A model generated the notes under the pieces. It was given only the letters and a program-made list of their open reading frames with translations. It was not told the DNA's origin and did no database searches. A stretch of 64,000 bases of DNA, from positions 62,001 through 126,000 of the forward strand of contig NZ_CAITNG010000112.1 in assembly GCF_903893715.1 (NCBI RefSeq), read 5' to 3'. A program made the translations under genes and the position numbers. The stretch is from an uncultured Mucilaginibacter sp. (GTDB taxonomy: Bacteria; Bacteroidota; Bacteroidia; Sphingobacteriales; Sphingobacteriaceae). Positions 45,413-54,598 of this stretch are shown one piece after another; position 1 is the first letter of the stretch; each line of letters begins with the position of its first letter.

Positions 45413-45460
45413 TCAGCAACAACAGCAGGCAGTTGGGGACTGCATTTTGCACATGGACAT
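45413..45460 (-). CDS. Polycysteine leader peptide ORF
   Basis: Fifteen codons read MSMCKMQSPTACCCC and stop (TGA at 45415-45413). Five of 15 residues are Cys, the last four in a row directly before the stop. It lies between a consensus promoter (45506-45536) and the receptor start (45352), about 40 nt inside the predicted transcript. A small hairpin (TGTTGT/ACAACA) overlaps the Cys codons. The layout is that of an attenuator leader peptide. Confidence 0.7.
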   Translation of the reverse strand: MSMCKMQSPTACCCC

Positions 45461-45505
45461 CGAAGTAAAAATATAATTGTACATAAATTCTATAGAATTA
45501 GTCGA

Positions 45506-45536
45506 CAAATATAATACGAGAATATATTTCTGCAAA
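45506..45536 (-). promoter_or_regulatory. Bacteroidota-type promoter of the TonB receptor unit
   Basis: On the minus strand, TTTG (45536-45533), a 19-nt spacer and TATATTTG (45513-45506) match the consensus fully. The start should be near 45499, giving a leader of about 145 nt that contains the polycysteine ORF. Confidence 0.85.
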
Positions 45537-45584
45537 TTATTTTTTATAATTTCACTCAATTAATTGTAATACAGTGGATTGAAT

Positions 45585-46832
45585 TTACCTGATTTGCCCA
45601 TTACCGGTTACATACCACTTTTCAGTAACCAGTTTTTCGAGCGCGAAGGGGCCGCGGGCATGGAGTTTTTGGGTGGATATGCCGATCTCGGCGCCAAGCC
45701 CGAACTGTCCCCCATCGGTAAAGCGGGTTGAGGCGTTGGTATACACGGCAGCGGCATCCACTTCATTTAAAAAGCGTTCGCAAAGTTCAGGGTCTTTGGA
45801 TATGATAGCTTCGGAGTGTTTGGATGAATACCCGGCGATGTGGTTTACCGCTTCGTCATAACCATCTACCACTTTAACGGAACATTTAAAATCGAGGAAC
45901 TCGCGACCAAAATCTTCTTCGGTTGCGTGCTGCAGGTATGGGTAATGGAGTTGTTGCAGGATGGTGTAACTCACTTCATCAGCAAATATCTCTACATCGT
46001 AAGCCAACAGACCGGGAGCCGCAAGGGTGAGCAGTTCGTTGGCGATGGCGCTATCTACCAAAATGGTATCCAGTGCATTGCAAACCGAGGGGCGCGATAC
46101 TTTGGCGTTCACCACAATTGCGGCGGCCATTTGCAGGTCGGCAGTTTGTTCCACATAAGTATGACAAACGCCGGCCCCGGTTTCGATGGTGGGTACTTTT
46201 GAGTTTTGGCGCACGTATTCAATCAATTGCTGCGAACCACGCGGGATGATGATGTCGATATATTTTACAGCCTCCAGCATCTCGATGATGAACTTGCGGT
46301 CGACAGGCAACAGCTGTATGATGGCAGTATCTAAACCAAATTCCTTTAAAACATCATGTATCAGGTTAACCAACACCATATTGGTATGCAGGGCATCGCT
46401 GCCGCCGCGCAGCACGCACACATTACCCGAGCGGATGCACAACGCAGCGACATCGATGGTTACATTGGGGCGAGATTCGTATATCACTCCTACTACACCC
46501 AGCGCCACTGTCTTTTTTTGGATATGCAAGCCATTGGCAGTGGTGTTTTCCAACAATAGTTTACCCGTTGGGTCGGGCAGTGCAGCAATTTCGTTCAGGC
46601 TCGATGCCAGGTCTTCTATCCTACCCTCGTCCAGTAATAACCTGTCCTTTTTGGGGTCAGTATCGGGCATGCGGTCGAGGTCCTTTTTGTTTTCGACAAT
46701 AATCCGGCCGGTATGTTCAACAATAACCACAGCCAGGCGCTGCAATAAGGCCCGCTTTTTAGCATCCGTTAATTGCCCGATAGACCGTGTGGCCTGTTTG
46801 GCTTGTTGCAATATGGGTAGTATGTTTTCCAT
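45585..46832 (-). CDS. proA: Gamma-glutamyl phosphate reductase
   Basis: ProA reduces gamma-glutamyl phosphate to glutamate semialdehyde in proline synthesis. The 415-residue aldehyde-dehydrogenase-fold enzyme has GVVGVIYESRPNVTIDVAAL, ALCIRSGNVCVLRGGSDA, and the catalytic Cys in TIETGAGVCHTYVEQ (about 225). It starts 4 bp after proB. Confidence 0.97.
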   Translation of the reverse strand: MENILPILQQAKQATRSIGQLTDAKKRALLQRLAVVIVEHTGRIIVENKKDLDRMPDTDPKKDRLLLDEGRIEDLASSLNEIAALPDPTGKLLLENTTANGLHIQKKTVALGVVGVIYESRPNVTIDVAALCIRSGNVCVLRGGSDALHTNMVLVNLIHDVLKEFGLDTAIIQLLPVDRKFIIEMLEAVKYIDIIIPRGSQQLIEYVRQNSKVPTIETGAGVCHTYVEQTADLQMAAAIVVNAKVSRPSVCNALDTILVDSAIANELLTLAAPGLLAYDVEIFADEVSYTILQQLHYPYLQHATEEDFGREFLDFKCSVKVVDGYDEAVNHIAGYSSKHSEAIISKDPELCERFLNEVDAAAVYTNASTRFTDGGQFGLGAEIGISTQKLHARGPFALEKLVTEKWYVTGNGQIR

Positions 46833-46836
46833 GTTC

Positions 46837-47871
46837 TCAGATCAGTACGATATCATCGGCATTGGCAATGGTGAGCTTGGGCGTTTTTAAATTCGCGGCC
46901 AAGTCATCCGACGATACTTTGGCCCTGCCTACAGCGACTGTAATTTTTTCTTCATCCAATATCTCGAACACTTCACCCGACTCAAATTTATCGATTATGG
47001 CCTTTACCCCTACCGCCAACAGACTATGACCATTTTGCAGGGCTTTATAAGCGCCGGCATCTATTTGCAGGCTGCCGGTAACCAAACTGCCGCTGGCCAG
47101 CCATTTTTTTCGGGCCGGCATGGCGCAATCCTGCGGATAGCAGAGCGTGCCCGTTTGTTCTTTTATGGCGTTGAGTATCCCGTCGGTAGTACGGATGCCG
47201 AAAATCACCACTTTAATGCCCATGCGGGTAGCCAAACGCGCGAATGTAAGCTTGGATATCATACCGCCCAAACCTAAGGCCGACTTCTCTTTATTGGCCA
47301 ATGCGAGTGCCTTTTTATCGATTACCTTTATCTCGGGTATTACTTTACCATCCTTATCGAGCACGCCGGGCACCCATGTGCTGAACAATAGTACAGACGC
47401 GCCGAAACCTACCGCAATTAATGTCGCCAGCTCGTCGTTGTCCGAAAACTTGAGTTCCAGGTTGCTTACCACATCATTTTCGTTGGCGATAGGGATGATA
47501 CCGTTTGCCCAAAGGTCCTCGTAGGTTTTTTTGAGCTGTAAAAACTGGTTGCGGTTGCTAAAATGCTGACGTTCGCAAAGGCTCTGCGCAATGTAGATGC
47601 CGTAAGGCTCAAAGTATTGCGCGTATTTGTTAAGCAAAAGCGGGTTACCGATGGCGGCAGCGGCTTTACGCTCGCTGATGGTGCCGGTATAATTCTTCAA
47701 TAATTTTTTACCGGCGGCAACCGCTCCTGATGATACCATCACGATGTGATAGTGGTTGTGGATGAGGGCAACCTGGCGAGCAATATCCTGCATCACCAAT
47801 TCATCCAAATCGCCGCTTTTGGTGGTGATGGATGCTGTGCCGAATTTTATAACGAGTATGGGCTTTATCAA
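46837..47871 (-). CDS. proB: Glutamate 5-kinase
   Basis: ProB phosphorylates glutamate and is the feedback-controlled step of proline synthesis. The 344-residue protein has the amino-acid kinase domain (VIKFGTASITTK, VSSGAVAAG, IANENDVVS) and a C-terminal PUA domain (about 265-340). The start is TTG at 47871; a TAAATTTG box at 47898-47891 puts the transcript start just upstream and supports it. proA follows by 4 bp. Confidence 0.95.
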   Translation of the reverse strand: MIKPILVIKFGTASITTKSGDLDELVMQDIARQVALIHNHYHIVMVSSGAVAAGKKLLKNYTGTISERKAAAAIGNPLLLNKYAQYFEPYGIYIAQSLCERQHFSNRNQFLQLKKTYEDLWANGIIPIANENDVVSNLELKFSDNDELATLIAVGFGASVLLFSTWVPGVLDKDGKVIPEIKVIDKKALALANKEKSALGLGGMISKLTFARLATRMGIKVVIFGIRTTDGILNAIKEQTGTLCYPQDCAMPARKKWLASGSLVTGSLQIDAGAYKALQNGHSLLAVGVKAIIDKFESGEVFEILDEEKITVAVGRAKVSSDDLAANLKTPKLTIANADDIVLI

Positions 47872-47962
47872 TGTATGCTGTAAAATTGCCCAAATTTATA
47901 AAAAGACTACAAAACACGTAGGCTTTTTGTTGTTTTAATGCAGGGATGGGTATTAATGTTCA

Positions 47963-48036
47963 AAATGGGTAGCCCCTACGGGGCAATTTTCACTTTCAAT
48001 ATTTTTCTACAAACAGGTAGCCCCGATGGGGCATAC
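47963..48036. repeat. Double hairpin repeat GGTAGCCCCTACGGGGC, copy 1
   Basis: Two short hairpin units (AGCCCC-TA-CGGGGC at about 47969 and AGCCCC-GA-TGGGGC at about 48019) are joined by TTTTTCTACAAACAG. Almost the same 74 bp recur at 61662-61734, 13.6 kb away. Confidence 0.9.
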
Positions 48037-48096
48037 TATCCCATTATTAGGAAATCCCATATATTTATAAAAAGATAGATTATCTCGAATGATGTA

Positions 48097-48612
48097 TCAT
48101 TTAACGTATCTCAGCTTTTTAAAAAAAGCATAAAGGGCATCTCCACCCTTTTTGCTAAAACCGTCTAAAGGGTATATCCTTTTTCCATTATCATCATGCA
48201 CCCATTTAATCCGGCTTGCCTTAATGGGTACTGTGCTGTAAAGATGATTACATTCAAAACATATATCTATTTGGATTACGGGTTTATTGTTTTTAAAATA
48301 TACTAACGCCAATGCTGGTTCGAAACAAGATGCCGGAGCTTCACCATAAGTTTTAGGAGAGCTGAGTATCTTATCCAAATAATCAATATCCGATTGAGCC
48401 AATGCCATATATTTTTTTACGTATTTTGTCGGCTGTCCTTTGGAATCGATCACTGGAGGCGACCCTTCCGGATTACTTTCAAACGAATAAGCCAAAACCC
48501 GATCATATCTAACACCCAAAAAACTTTTAAGTTGACTTTTAAGTGGTGCAAATCCAAAGCATACAAAAGCAACAAAAAGTACCGCACAGGTTCTTGTAAT
48601 GGATGATTTCAT
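48097..48612 (-). CDS. Exported protein of unknown function
   Basis: The 171-residue protein has a signal peptide (FVAFVCFGFA), and a CFECNHL CxxC motif near residue 118. No family was recognised. It is 11 bp downstream of the next gene and probably the last gene of a four-gene unit reading from 53222. Confidence 0.75.
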   Translation of the reverse strand: MKSSITRTCAVLFVAFVCFGFAPLKSQLKSFLGVRYDRVLAYSFESNPEGSPPVIDSKGQPTKYVKKYMALAQSDIDYLDKILSSPKTYGEAPASCFEPALALVYFKNNKPVIQIDICFECNHLYSTVPIKASRIKWVHDDNGKRIYPLDGFSKKGGDALYAFFKKLRYVK

Positions 48613-48623
48613 ACTTCTTAAAA

Positions 48624-49490
48624 TTATTTTGAATAAATATGCTTTATAAACGATGTAAGCGTACCACCTACATAGGTTACTTCGTTTCCTAACAGGCCAT
48701 TATCGTCATAATAATATTTGGTCGTTTCGAGCGGAACGGCATTTTTGATATCGGCATAAGCCACATCATTAAAATGTTCTTTTTTGATGCAATCCTTGTT
48801 TACGTTGTAGGTGTAAACTTCATACAGTTTTTTACCGGCTTTAAACACCATCCGCTTTTTGGCCGGGTAATCATAATCAAATGAATAGGACGCGATCTCG
48901 CTGCCATTTACATCCATGTAATATAGACCCGACAGGTCGCCGTTTTCGTTATAGATCATGGCCTTATCGGTCAAATAATCATCATCGGTCAGCTTGTGCA
49001 TTGTGCTGATCAGTTGTTTTTTGGAGTTATACATCAACTGTGTGGTCTGCAAATTCGTGGTATCCTTACTGTACCTGAAAATAAACCTGGTATTTCCCAA
49101 CGTATCATACTGCAACTGGTAGATCAACGAATCCTTTTTCCCGCCGGTTAAATCCGACTTTGAGGTGATATCGACATACTTTACCAGGGTATTATATTGA
49201 TCGTAATAGTACTTTCGGGATATTTTGGTTTTGCTGCCTTCGGTTTTCAACTCCCAGCTTACCAGTTGATGCGCCGGGCTGTAGGCATACTGCTTTGTCC
49301 ATATCAAAACCGAATCTTTTACACCTTTGTTGCCAAATACCACCGCGTATTCTTTTTCGGTGGCGATGAGGTTGGCTACTATCCGTTTAGATGGCAATAT
49401 CGGGTCGGTATTATATGGGATATCGATGTATTGGGCATGAGTGCTTGTGGTAAATAAAAAGCCGGCCAGTATGACATAAACCGTCTTCAT
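48624..49490 (-). CDS. Exported YD/RHS-like repeat protein
   Basis: The 288-residue protein starts at MKTVYVILAG (49490), 1 bp after the stop of the gene upstream; a longer frame overlaps that gene. A signal peptide (THAQ) is followed by YYDQYNTLVKYVDI, YDTLGNTRFIF, YNSKKQLIST, YNENGDLSGLYYM and YYDDNGLLGNEV, i.e. repeated YD-type beta units as in short MORN/RHS-like proteins. Function unknown. Confidence 0.8.
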   Translation of the reverse strand: MKTVYVILAGFLFTTSTHAQYIDIPYNTDPILPSKRIVANLIATEKEYAVVFGNKGVKDSVLIWTKQYAYSPAHQLVSWELKTEGSKTKISRKYYYDQYNTLVKYVDITSKSDLTGGKKDSLIYQLQYDTLGNTRFIFRYSKDTTNLQTTQLMYNSKKQLISTMHKLTDDDYLTDKAMIYNENGDLSGLYYMDVNGSEIASYSFDYDYPAKKRMVFKAGKKLYEVYTYNVNKDCIKKEHFNDVAYADIKNAVPLETTKYYYDDNGLLGNEVTYVGGTLTSFIKHIYSK

Positions 49491-49491
49491 A

Positions 49492-52215
49492 TTAATCCCC
49501 ATCCTTTTTACCATTGCTGTCCTTGCCGGGATATGGCTTTTTGCCTTTGGCGGCGTACCATAACATACGGTTCATGAGGTCGTCGTTACCGCCATCAATG
49601 TGGCTATATTCGGGCCTGAGCGAAATTTTGGCATAATATAGGCCCATACCTTTTAGTGCCGAAAGGCGTTTGTTCATTTCGTCCAGAGGTATACGGTTTG
49701 GTAAATGGGTATAGGCATAGTCGTCGGCTGTGCTTTTAAAGCAATCGAACATGGGTAAAGCCGTGGCATCGATCATGTTCATGGGCGGGATACCCAATAT
49801 CTGCTCGATGGTACGTACCATACTGGTTTGGTTATAATTGGTGTGCACTTCGCGCTGCAGGCGTGAGTATTTGCTGATAACAAAACCCGTGGTTCGGTAG
49901 GCCGAAACATGGTCCCAACCATCCTGCGAATCGTCTTCGGTAATAAAAATGACCGTATTGGCATAAAAACGGCTGTGTGCAACGGCTTCGATGATACGGC
50001 CAACTGCAAGGTCGTTATCGGCAACCATGGCACGTGGCGTTGGTAAACGCGGACTCATGCCCCCGGTATGGTCGGCAGGGAGGGCCAGTTCCATTAATTG
50101 CGGCCAGGTATCCCCGGGTTTGCTTTCGGCTTCTTTCAGTTCTTTGATGAAGGCATCGGCGCGTATCTGGTCATTTATGGCATGGTTATCATAACCGGGA
50201 TAGGTAGGGCTTAATATGGGCCTCACCCGCGAAATGGTCGTATAATTTGTAAAGCTGAAAGGTTTACCTTCTTTATACAGCTGGTAAATATCGGTCCAGC
50301 CCAATTTCGGGTCAAAACTTGGAGTTGCGGTTTCGCCGTATATGCGCACGGTTTTACCATGATCGAGGGCGTTGTTCCAGATAAAGCCTTGTTTATCGTA
50401 AACCATAGCATCAGTTTGTACGTGCGGATAGCTGCGGAACCAAGCCCTTACGTTTTTCTCTACATAATCGTTCACCATGGCCTGATCGGTCCATTGATGG
50501 CCTTCGGCGGATGATTTGCCTGACGCGTAATAGTTATCGAGCAATACAAAATCCTTCGCCAATTGGTGTTGGTTAGGGGTAACGCTATCGCCGTATATGC
50601 AAAGTTGTTTGCTGCCGTTACCGCCGGGCATATCCCCCAAAATTTGGTCGTACGTACGGTTTTCTTTTACGATGTAGATGACATGTTTAAACACCGATGG
50701 CTCCCCTATCCTTTCGGGCACGGGTTTTGGCTCCACGTTGCGGCGGGGCATTTTGCGGGCGATATCTTCGCGGAAGAGCAGGTTAAGATCGCGGACGTTT
50801 TTGGTATAGGTGCTATAATCCGCACCCTGGGTTGGCAATGGTACGATGGTTACCGTAGCGTCCTGATGGTGCGCGTTAAAGGCATCCACACCGGGCACGC
50901 CTTTGGCTTTGGCACCGGCGTTTTGCTCATCAACGATGCGGTTGCTCACCACCCTTGCGCCTTCGCCCTCCAAATTGGTAATAAAAAGGCTGGTGCCATC
51001 GGTAACTATGCCGCCGGGGTAAGCCTCGGTGGGCACAAAGCCTGCAATGGTAGTGACGTCTTTGCCAAGGGTGGCATCGGCAGGGCCGAGTTTGATGACC
51101 GCAATGGCATTGTCCAAACCATTGGCTACGTATAAAATAGTACCCAGAGGACTCGTTGCCAGCGCATTGGGCGAATCGCCGATGAAGCCTTTGTCGTTCA
51201 GGTCGAGTTTGACGCTGATGGAATCGACCATGCCCATTTTGGCGACATCGATAACGGAAATATTATCGCTGTTGCCATTGGCTACGTATAAAAAGTGCTT
51301 ATCAGGACTGGGGATAATGGCGTTGGGGTGCAGGCCGACAGTAATTTCTTTAATGAAACTACCGGTATGGGTATCAAACACCGAAACACTACCCTGGCTA
51401 ATAGCGCCTGTAGCGTGGTTGATGATGGCATGTCCATAAGGTACGCCAGCGGTTTCGTGGGTAATGGTATCGGTTGGGTTGGTACCGCCCCAGTTTGTTA
51501 CGTACGCTTTGCCATTGAATAAAGTTAAGCCGTAAGGTGCTACGCCCGTGGGCGATTTCCATATTACTTTTTCGGTATTGAGGTCGAGTTTTACGAGTTG
51601 GTTGTTGCCATTGAGTACCACGTACAGAAAATCAGTGCCATTTTCTTCGGTTACTGCAAGTTCGTTTGGCAGGGCCAGCGGCGAATCGCCTTCGGGTTTA
51701 AAGGCAATCTGTTTTTTAAAAAAAAGGTGTTCGCCGTCCCAGTTTACCATCATCACAAAGGATTCGTGGGTATTAGGGTTGGCGGCGCTCCAGAAAATAT
51801 TTGTTTTGCCGTATTGCTGTACCACCTGTATACCTGAGAAGGTGCTCATCAGACCTTTAAACCGTTTTTCTTCATTAAAGGAAAGATGGGTAATCTCGTC
51901 CTTGGTTTTGGTGTTGATCATGGTGATGCCGTAGCGGTCTTCTACCGCCAGCACATTTTGACCGGGCACCAATTTACAATCGAGGCTGTGGTTTTCGTAT
52001 TTGGTATCGCCGAAGGCGATGGTGGTACCGGCCGGATTGATGATGCGGTTATAAGGCATAATGTACGGCGCGGCCTTGTTGTATAGGGCGCTATCGTCGT
52101 AACCAATCCTTTCGGAAGTATTGTTAACCGTTTGTGCATTGGCGCTCTGCTTGGTTTGGCACGAAAAGAGGCCTATCGCAACAGCTAAAAGCAGAATATG
52201 GTTTTTGATGCTCAT
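49492..52215 (-). CDS. YncE-type beta-propeller fused to an alkaline-phosphatase-family phosphoesterase
   Basis: The 907-residue lipoprotein (lipobox LFSC; start MSIKNHILLL at 52215) has an N-terminal seven-bladed propeller (about 60-440, with GLHPNAIIPSPDKHFLYVAN and repeated SVFDTHTG/NSDNISVID strands) and a C-terminal phosphoesterase (about 500-900: VIYIVKENRTYDQILGDMPG, VIFITEDDSQDGWDHVSAYR). The family is annotated in related genomes as bifunctional YncE/alkaline phosphatase; its substrate is not known. It sits 11 bp downstream of a phospholipase C/nuclease-like gene. Confidence 0.9.
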   Translation of the reverse strand: MSIKNHILLLAVAIGLFSCQTKQSANAQTVNNTSERIGYDDSALYNKAAPYIMPYNRIINPAGTTIAFGDTKYENHSLDCKLVPGQNVLAVEDRYGITMINTKTKDEITHLSFNEEKRFKGLMSTFSGIQVVQQYGKTNIFWSAANPNTHESFVMMVNWDGEHLFFKKQIAFKPEGDSPLALPNELAVTEENGTDFLYVVLNGNNQLVKLDLNTEKVIWKSPTGVAPYGLTLFNGKAYVTNWGGTNPTDTITHETAGVPYGHAIINHATGAISQGSVSVFDTHTGSFIKEITVGLHPNAIIPSPDKHFLYVANGNSDNISVIDVAKMGMVDSISVKLDLNDKGFIGDSPNALATSPLGTILYVANGLDNAIAVIKLGPADATLGKDVTTIAGFVPTEAYPGGIVTDGTSLFITNLEGEGARVVSNRIVDEQNAGAKAKGVPGVDAFNAHHQDATVTIVPLPTQGADYSTYTKNVRDLNLLFREDIARKMPRRNVEPKPVPERIGEPSVFKHVIYIVKENRTYDQILGDMPGGNGSKQLCIYGDSVTPNQHQLAKDFVLLDNYYASGKSSAEGHQWTDQAMVNDYVEKNVRAWFRSYPHVQTDAMVYDKQGFIWNNALDHGKTVRIYGETATPSFDPKLGWTDIYQLYKEGKPFSFTNYTTISRVRPILSPTYPGYDNHAINDQIRADAFIKELKEAESKPGDTWPQLMELALPADHTGGMSPRLPTPRAMVADNDLAVGRIIEAVAHSRFYANTVIFITEDDSQDGWDHVSAYRTTGFVISKYSRLQREVHTNYNQTSMVRTIEQILGIPPMNMIDATALPMFDCFKSTADDYAYTHLPNRIPLDEMNKRLSALKGMGLYYAKISLRPEYSHIDGGNDDLMNRMLWYAAKGKKPYPGKDSNGKKDGD

Positions 52216-52226
52216 TTGTTTAAAAA

Positions 52227-53222
52227 TCAAAATTCTTTGTCGGCTTTAAGGCCAAACAGTTTACCTTTTTTGTATAAGGCACGCTCCTGTGCTAACGAAG
52301 GCGCGTTGCGGGTAGTCAGTTCTTTTTTGTCGATATCGCTCAGGTCGGGTTTGCCAGCATTTACCCATGCCGTATACCAAAAGCTGGCAGAGGTGGCTAT
52401 CGCGGCACGCAATTGCCTTTCGACCATTCCTTTCAGGCCATCATGGTATAGTTTGCAGTAACCGTACGTATGTATGGGTTCGTTATACTCGTTGGTTTTA
52501 ATGTTGCCAGCAGCGTCGAGCACATATATTTTGTCTTGAGGCAGGTTTTTCATCAAGTCGCGATCCACCCTTAACAGGGTATCGGCCGATTTTAAGCTTG
52601 CTAACAGGATGCGCCAGGTTTCAGCTTGGACGTCGGTAACATATTTTACCTTGCTGCCAACGTTGTAGTTATAAGTTTCGCCAAACACTTCGGGCAATTG
52701 CGACTCGAAAAGGGAGTGCGCGCCTTTGGCATTGGTTAAAGTGCCATTATGGTTTATGGAAACGTGCAAGGGCATATAAGCATCGCCAATGTAATGGGCC
52801 AGATCGGCAGAGAGGAAGAGGATATCGGTTTTGTGTTTGCGTTTAAAGGCGTCGGTCAGTTTTGCCATCATATCCTCAATTGCCCAGGGCAACATGCCAT
52901 GGCGGATAAAGAACTTGCGGTCGTATTGTTTTAATGCTGCCGCGGGCGATTTAGGCACGGTATCCAAATTGCCCAATGCCTCCAAGTGGATGAAATGGCG
53001 CGGGTACTCGGCCGTGTCGCTCATGGTGTATTTGCGGATATCCGGCTCGTTGGATTCCTGGGTGATATAATCGATATGGTTGTAGTAAAAGGTTTGTATG
53101 GGCATGGGCAAGGCCATTACGGTAGCGCGATTGATATGTTCGTGCCCGAATTTGCCCCAGGAGATAAGCATTACAGCAGCCGGGACGAGAAAAAAAAATA
53201 CCCTAAGTTTAGTTTTTGGCAT
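52227..53222 (-). CDS. Zinc-dependent phospholipase C / S1-P1 nuclease-fold protein
   Basis: The 331-residue exported protein has a signal peptide ending near MLISWG. Zinc-ligand candidates of this fold are visible: WGKFGHEHINRA at the mature N-terminus, HFIHLEAL near residue 80 and LAHYIGDAYMPLHVSINHNG near 140. The fold hydrolyses phosphodiester bonds in lipids or nucleic acids. It is the first gene of a unit with the propeller-phosphoesterase, suggesting phosphate or nucleotide scavenging outside the cytoplasm. Confidence 0.82.
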   Translation of the reverse strand: MPKTKLRVFFFLVPAAVMLISWGKFGHEHINRATVMALPMPIQTFYYNHIDYITQESNEPDIRKYTMSDTAEYPRHFIHLEALGNLDTVPKSPAAALKQYDRKFFIRHGMLPWAIEDMMAKLTDAFKRKHKTDILFLSADLAHYIGDAYMPLHVSINHNGTLTNAKGAHSLFESQLPEVFGETYNYNVGSKVKYVTDVQAETWRILLASLKSADTLLRVDRDLMKNLPQDKIYVLDAAGNIKTNEYNEPIHTYGYCKLYHDGLKGMVERQLRAAIATSASFWYTAWVNAGKPDLSDIDKKELTTRNAPSLAQERALYKKGKLFGLKADKEF

Positions 53223-53300
53223 GGCGATGTTTACAATGGTAAAAATATGTAAAAGCTTTATTAAAGCGTAAATAAAACAGAAACGTTACCAATAGTTGTC

Positions 53301-53328
53301 GCCACGAAGGCACAAAGACACGAAGCCT
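53301..53328. repeat. Dispersed CGAAG/CAAAG repeat, copy 3 (inverted)
   Basis: GCCACGAAGGCACAAAGACA continues into CGAAGCCT and is the inverted form of the repeats at 20759 and 25419. It lies between the suhB end and the phospholipase-like gene start. Confidence 0.7.
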
Positions 53329-53346
53329 TAAATTTTGCGATAAGAT

Positions 53347-54138
53347 TTAGGAAAAATATTTGGCGATCAAACCTAAAAACTCATCGGTTATTTTACCGTT
53401 GGTGGCCACTACCTCGCGGGTGTTGAATAGGTCGGTGCCGCCGGAGAAATTGCATACATGGCCGCCTGCCTGGCGCACGATGACAATACCCGCCGCCATA
53501 TCATAAGAGTTGAGGTTATACTCGTAATAGGCATCAAAACGGCCACAGGCGGTATAGGCCAGATCGACGGCGGCTGAGCCTAAACGGCGCAAGCCGTGGC
53601 AATTACGCATCAGTTCGGTAAACAAGCCGATGTAAGCTTCCTGTTTTTCGAAATTGTAGTATGGGAATCCTGTGGCCACGAGTGTACCCGCCACGGTTGG
53701 GGTATTGGTTACTTTTATTTCCTTCCCGTTAAGGTAAGCGGGCGCGTCTTTCCAGGCGTAAAAGCATTCGTCCTGATTTATTTCATATACTACGCCTAAA
53801 ACCAATTCATCGTACTCCTGTAAAGCAATGCTTACTGAGTAAACCGGCAAACCGTGGATAAAATTGGTGGTACCATCCAAGGGGTCGATGATCCAGGTGT
53901 AGCGTTCGCCGGTTTTGTTGATGGTTTTTTCTTCGGTGATGAAACCGGCTTCGGGAAGTATTTTTTGGAGAGCGGCAACAATTTGTATCTCGGCTTCTTT
54001 GTCGACATAGGACACCATATCGTTTACGCCTTTGTATTCAACCGCGTCGCTGTTGAATTTCATACGCTCCCGGCGGATAAAACCGCCTACTTGTTTTGAT
54101 AGTTCAATTACTTGCTGCGCGATGTCGGGTAGGTGCAT
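53347..54138 (-). CDS. suhB: Inositol monophosphatase family protein
   Basis: The 263-residue Mg2+-dependent phosphatase has motif A WIIDPLDGTTNFIHG (about 83-97), EEKTINKTGERY (metal-binding Glu) and the C-terminal NSYDMAAGIVIVRQAGG. It may dephosphorylate inositol phosphates or 3'-phosphoadenosine compounds. The start overlaps gtrA by 35 nt, and the gene is last in mtaB-lgt-gtrA-suhB. Confidence 0.93.
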   Translation of the reverse strand: MHLPDIAQQVIELSKQVGGFIRRERMKFNSDAVEYKGVNDMVSYVDKEAEIQIVAALQKILPEAGFITEEKTINKTGERYTWIIDPLDGTTNFIHGLPVYSVSIALQEYDELVLGVVYEINQDECFYAWKDAPAYLNGKEIKVTNTPTVAGTLVATGFPYYNFEKQEAYIGLFTELMRNCHGLRRLGSAAVDLAYTACGRFDAYYEYNLNSYDMAAGIVIVRQAGGHVCNFSGGTDLFNTREVVATNGKITDEFLGLIAKYFS

Positions 54139-54598
54139 GATGTCTTAACGATAAACTGAACGAGAAAAATTTATGAACAAAAAAACTGGCGAAAAACAGG
54201 CTGAGTGCTGCAGCGGGACGTGCAACCGGCGGATCGAGGTGACAATAATTGATCATTACCTTGAGCATACCCAGGTTAGCGTAAAAGCCTACTATCGCGA
54301 CAGCAATAAACCTCAAGAATTGTTTTGAGGGCGATGATTCTGATTTGGAAAACACAAAGAACTTAGTGATGACAAAATTGACCAACACACCCAAAAAGAA
54401 GGATATGGCTAACGAAAGCGTACTATTTTTAACCGTATAACCCCAAATATCGTAGCTTTTTTGCTGGAGCAGGTTATGGTATAAAATATAATAGGCAGCA
54501 ACATCAACTACGAAGCCGATGCCTGCCGAAAGGATAAACCTCAATACCTCCTTAAGCAATGTTTTGCGTCCTGATGCGGGAGCGGCTGTTTCCGTCAT
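54104..54598 (-). CDS. GtrA-family membrane protein
   Basis: The 164-residue protein has four TM helices (about 20-38, 48-68, 86-106 and 118-140) and the family pattern [20 protein letters not shown] and [15 protein letters not shown]. GtrA proteins help flip polyprenyl-linked sugars or move teichoic/lipid precursors. It overlaps lgt by 4 nt and suhB by 35 nt, so all are co-translated. Confidence 0.88.
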   Translation of the reverse strand: MTETAAPASGRKTLLKEVLRFILSAGIGFVVDVAAYYILYHNLLQQKSYDIWGYTVKNSTLSLAISFFLGVLVNFVITKFFVFSKSESSPSKQFLRFIAVAIVGFYANLGMLKVMINYCHLDPPVARPAAALSLFFASFFVHKFFSFSLSLRHHAPTRHRAASN

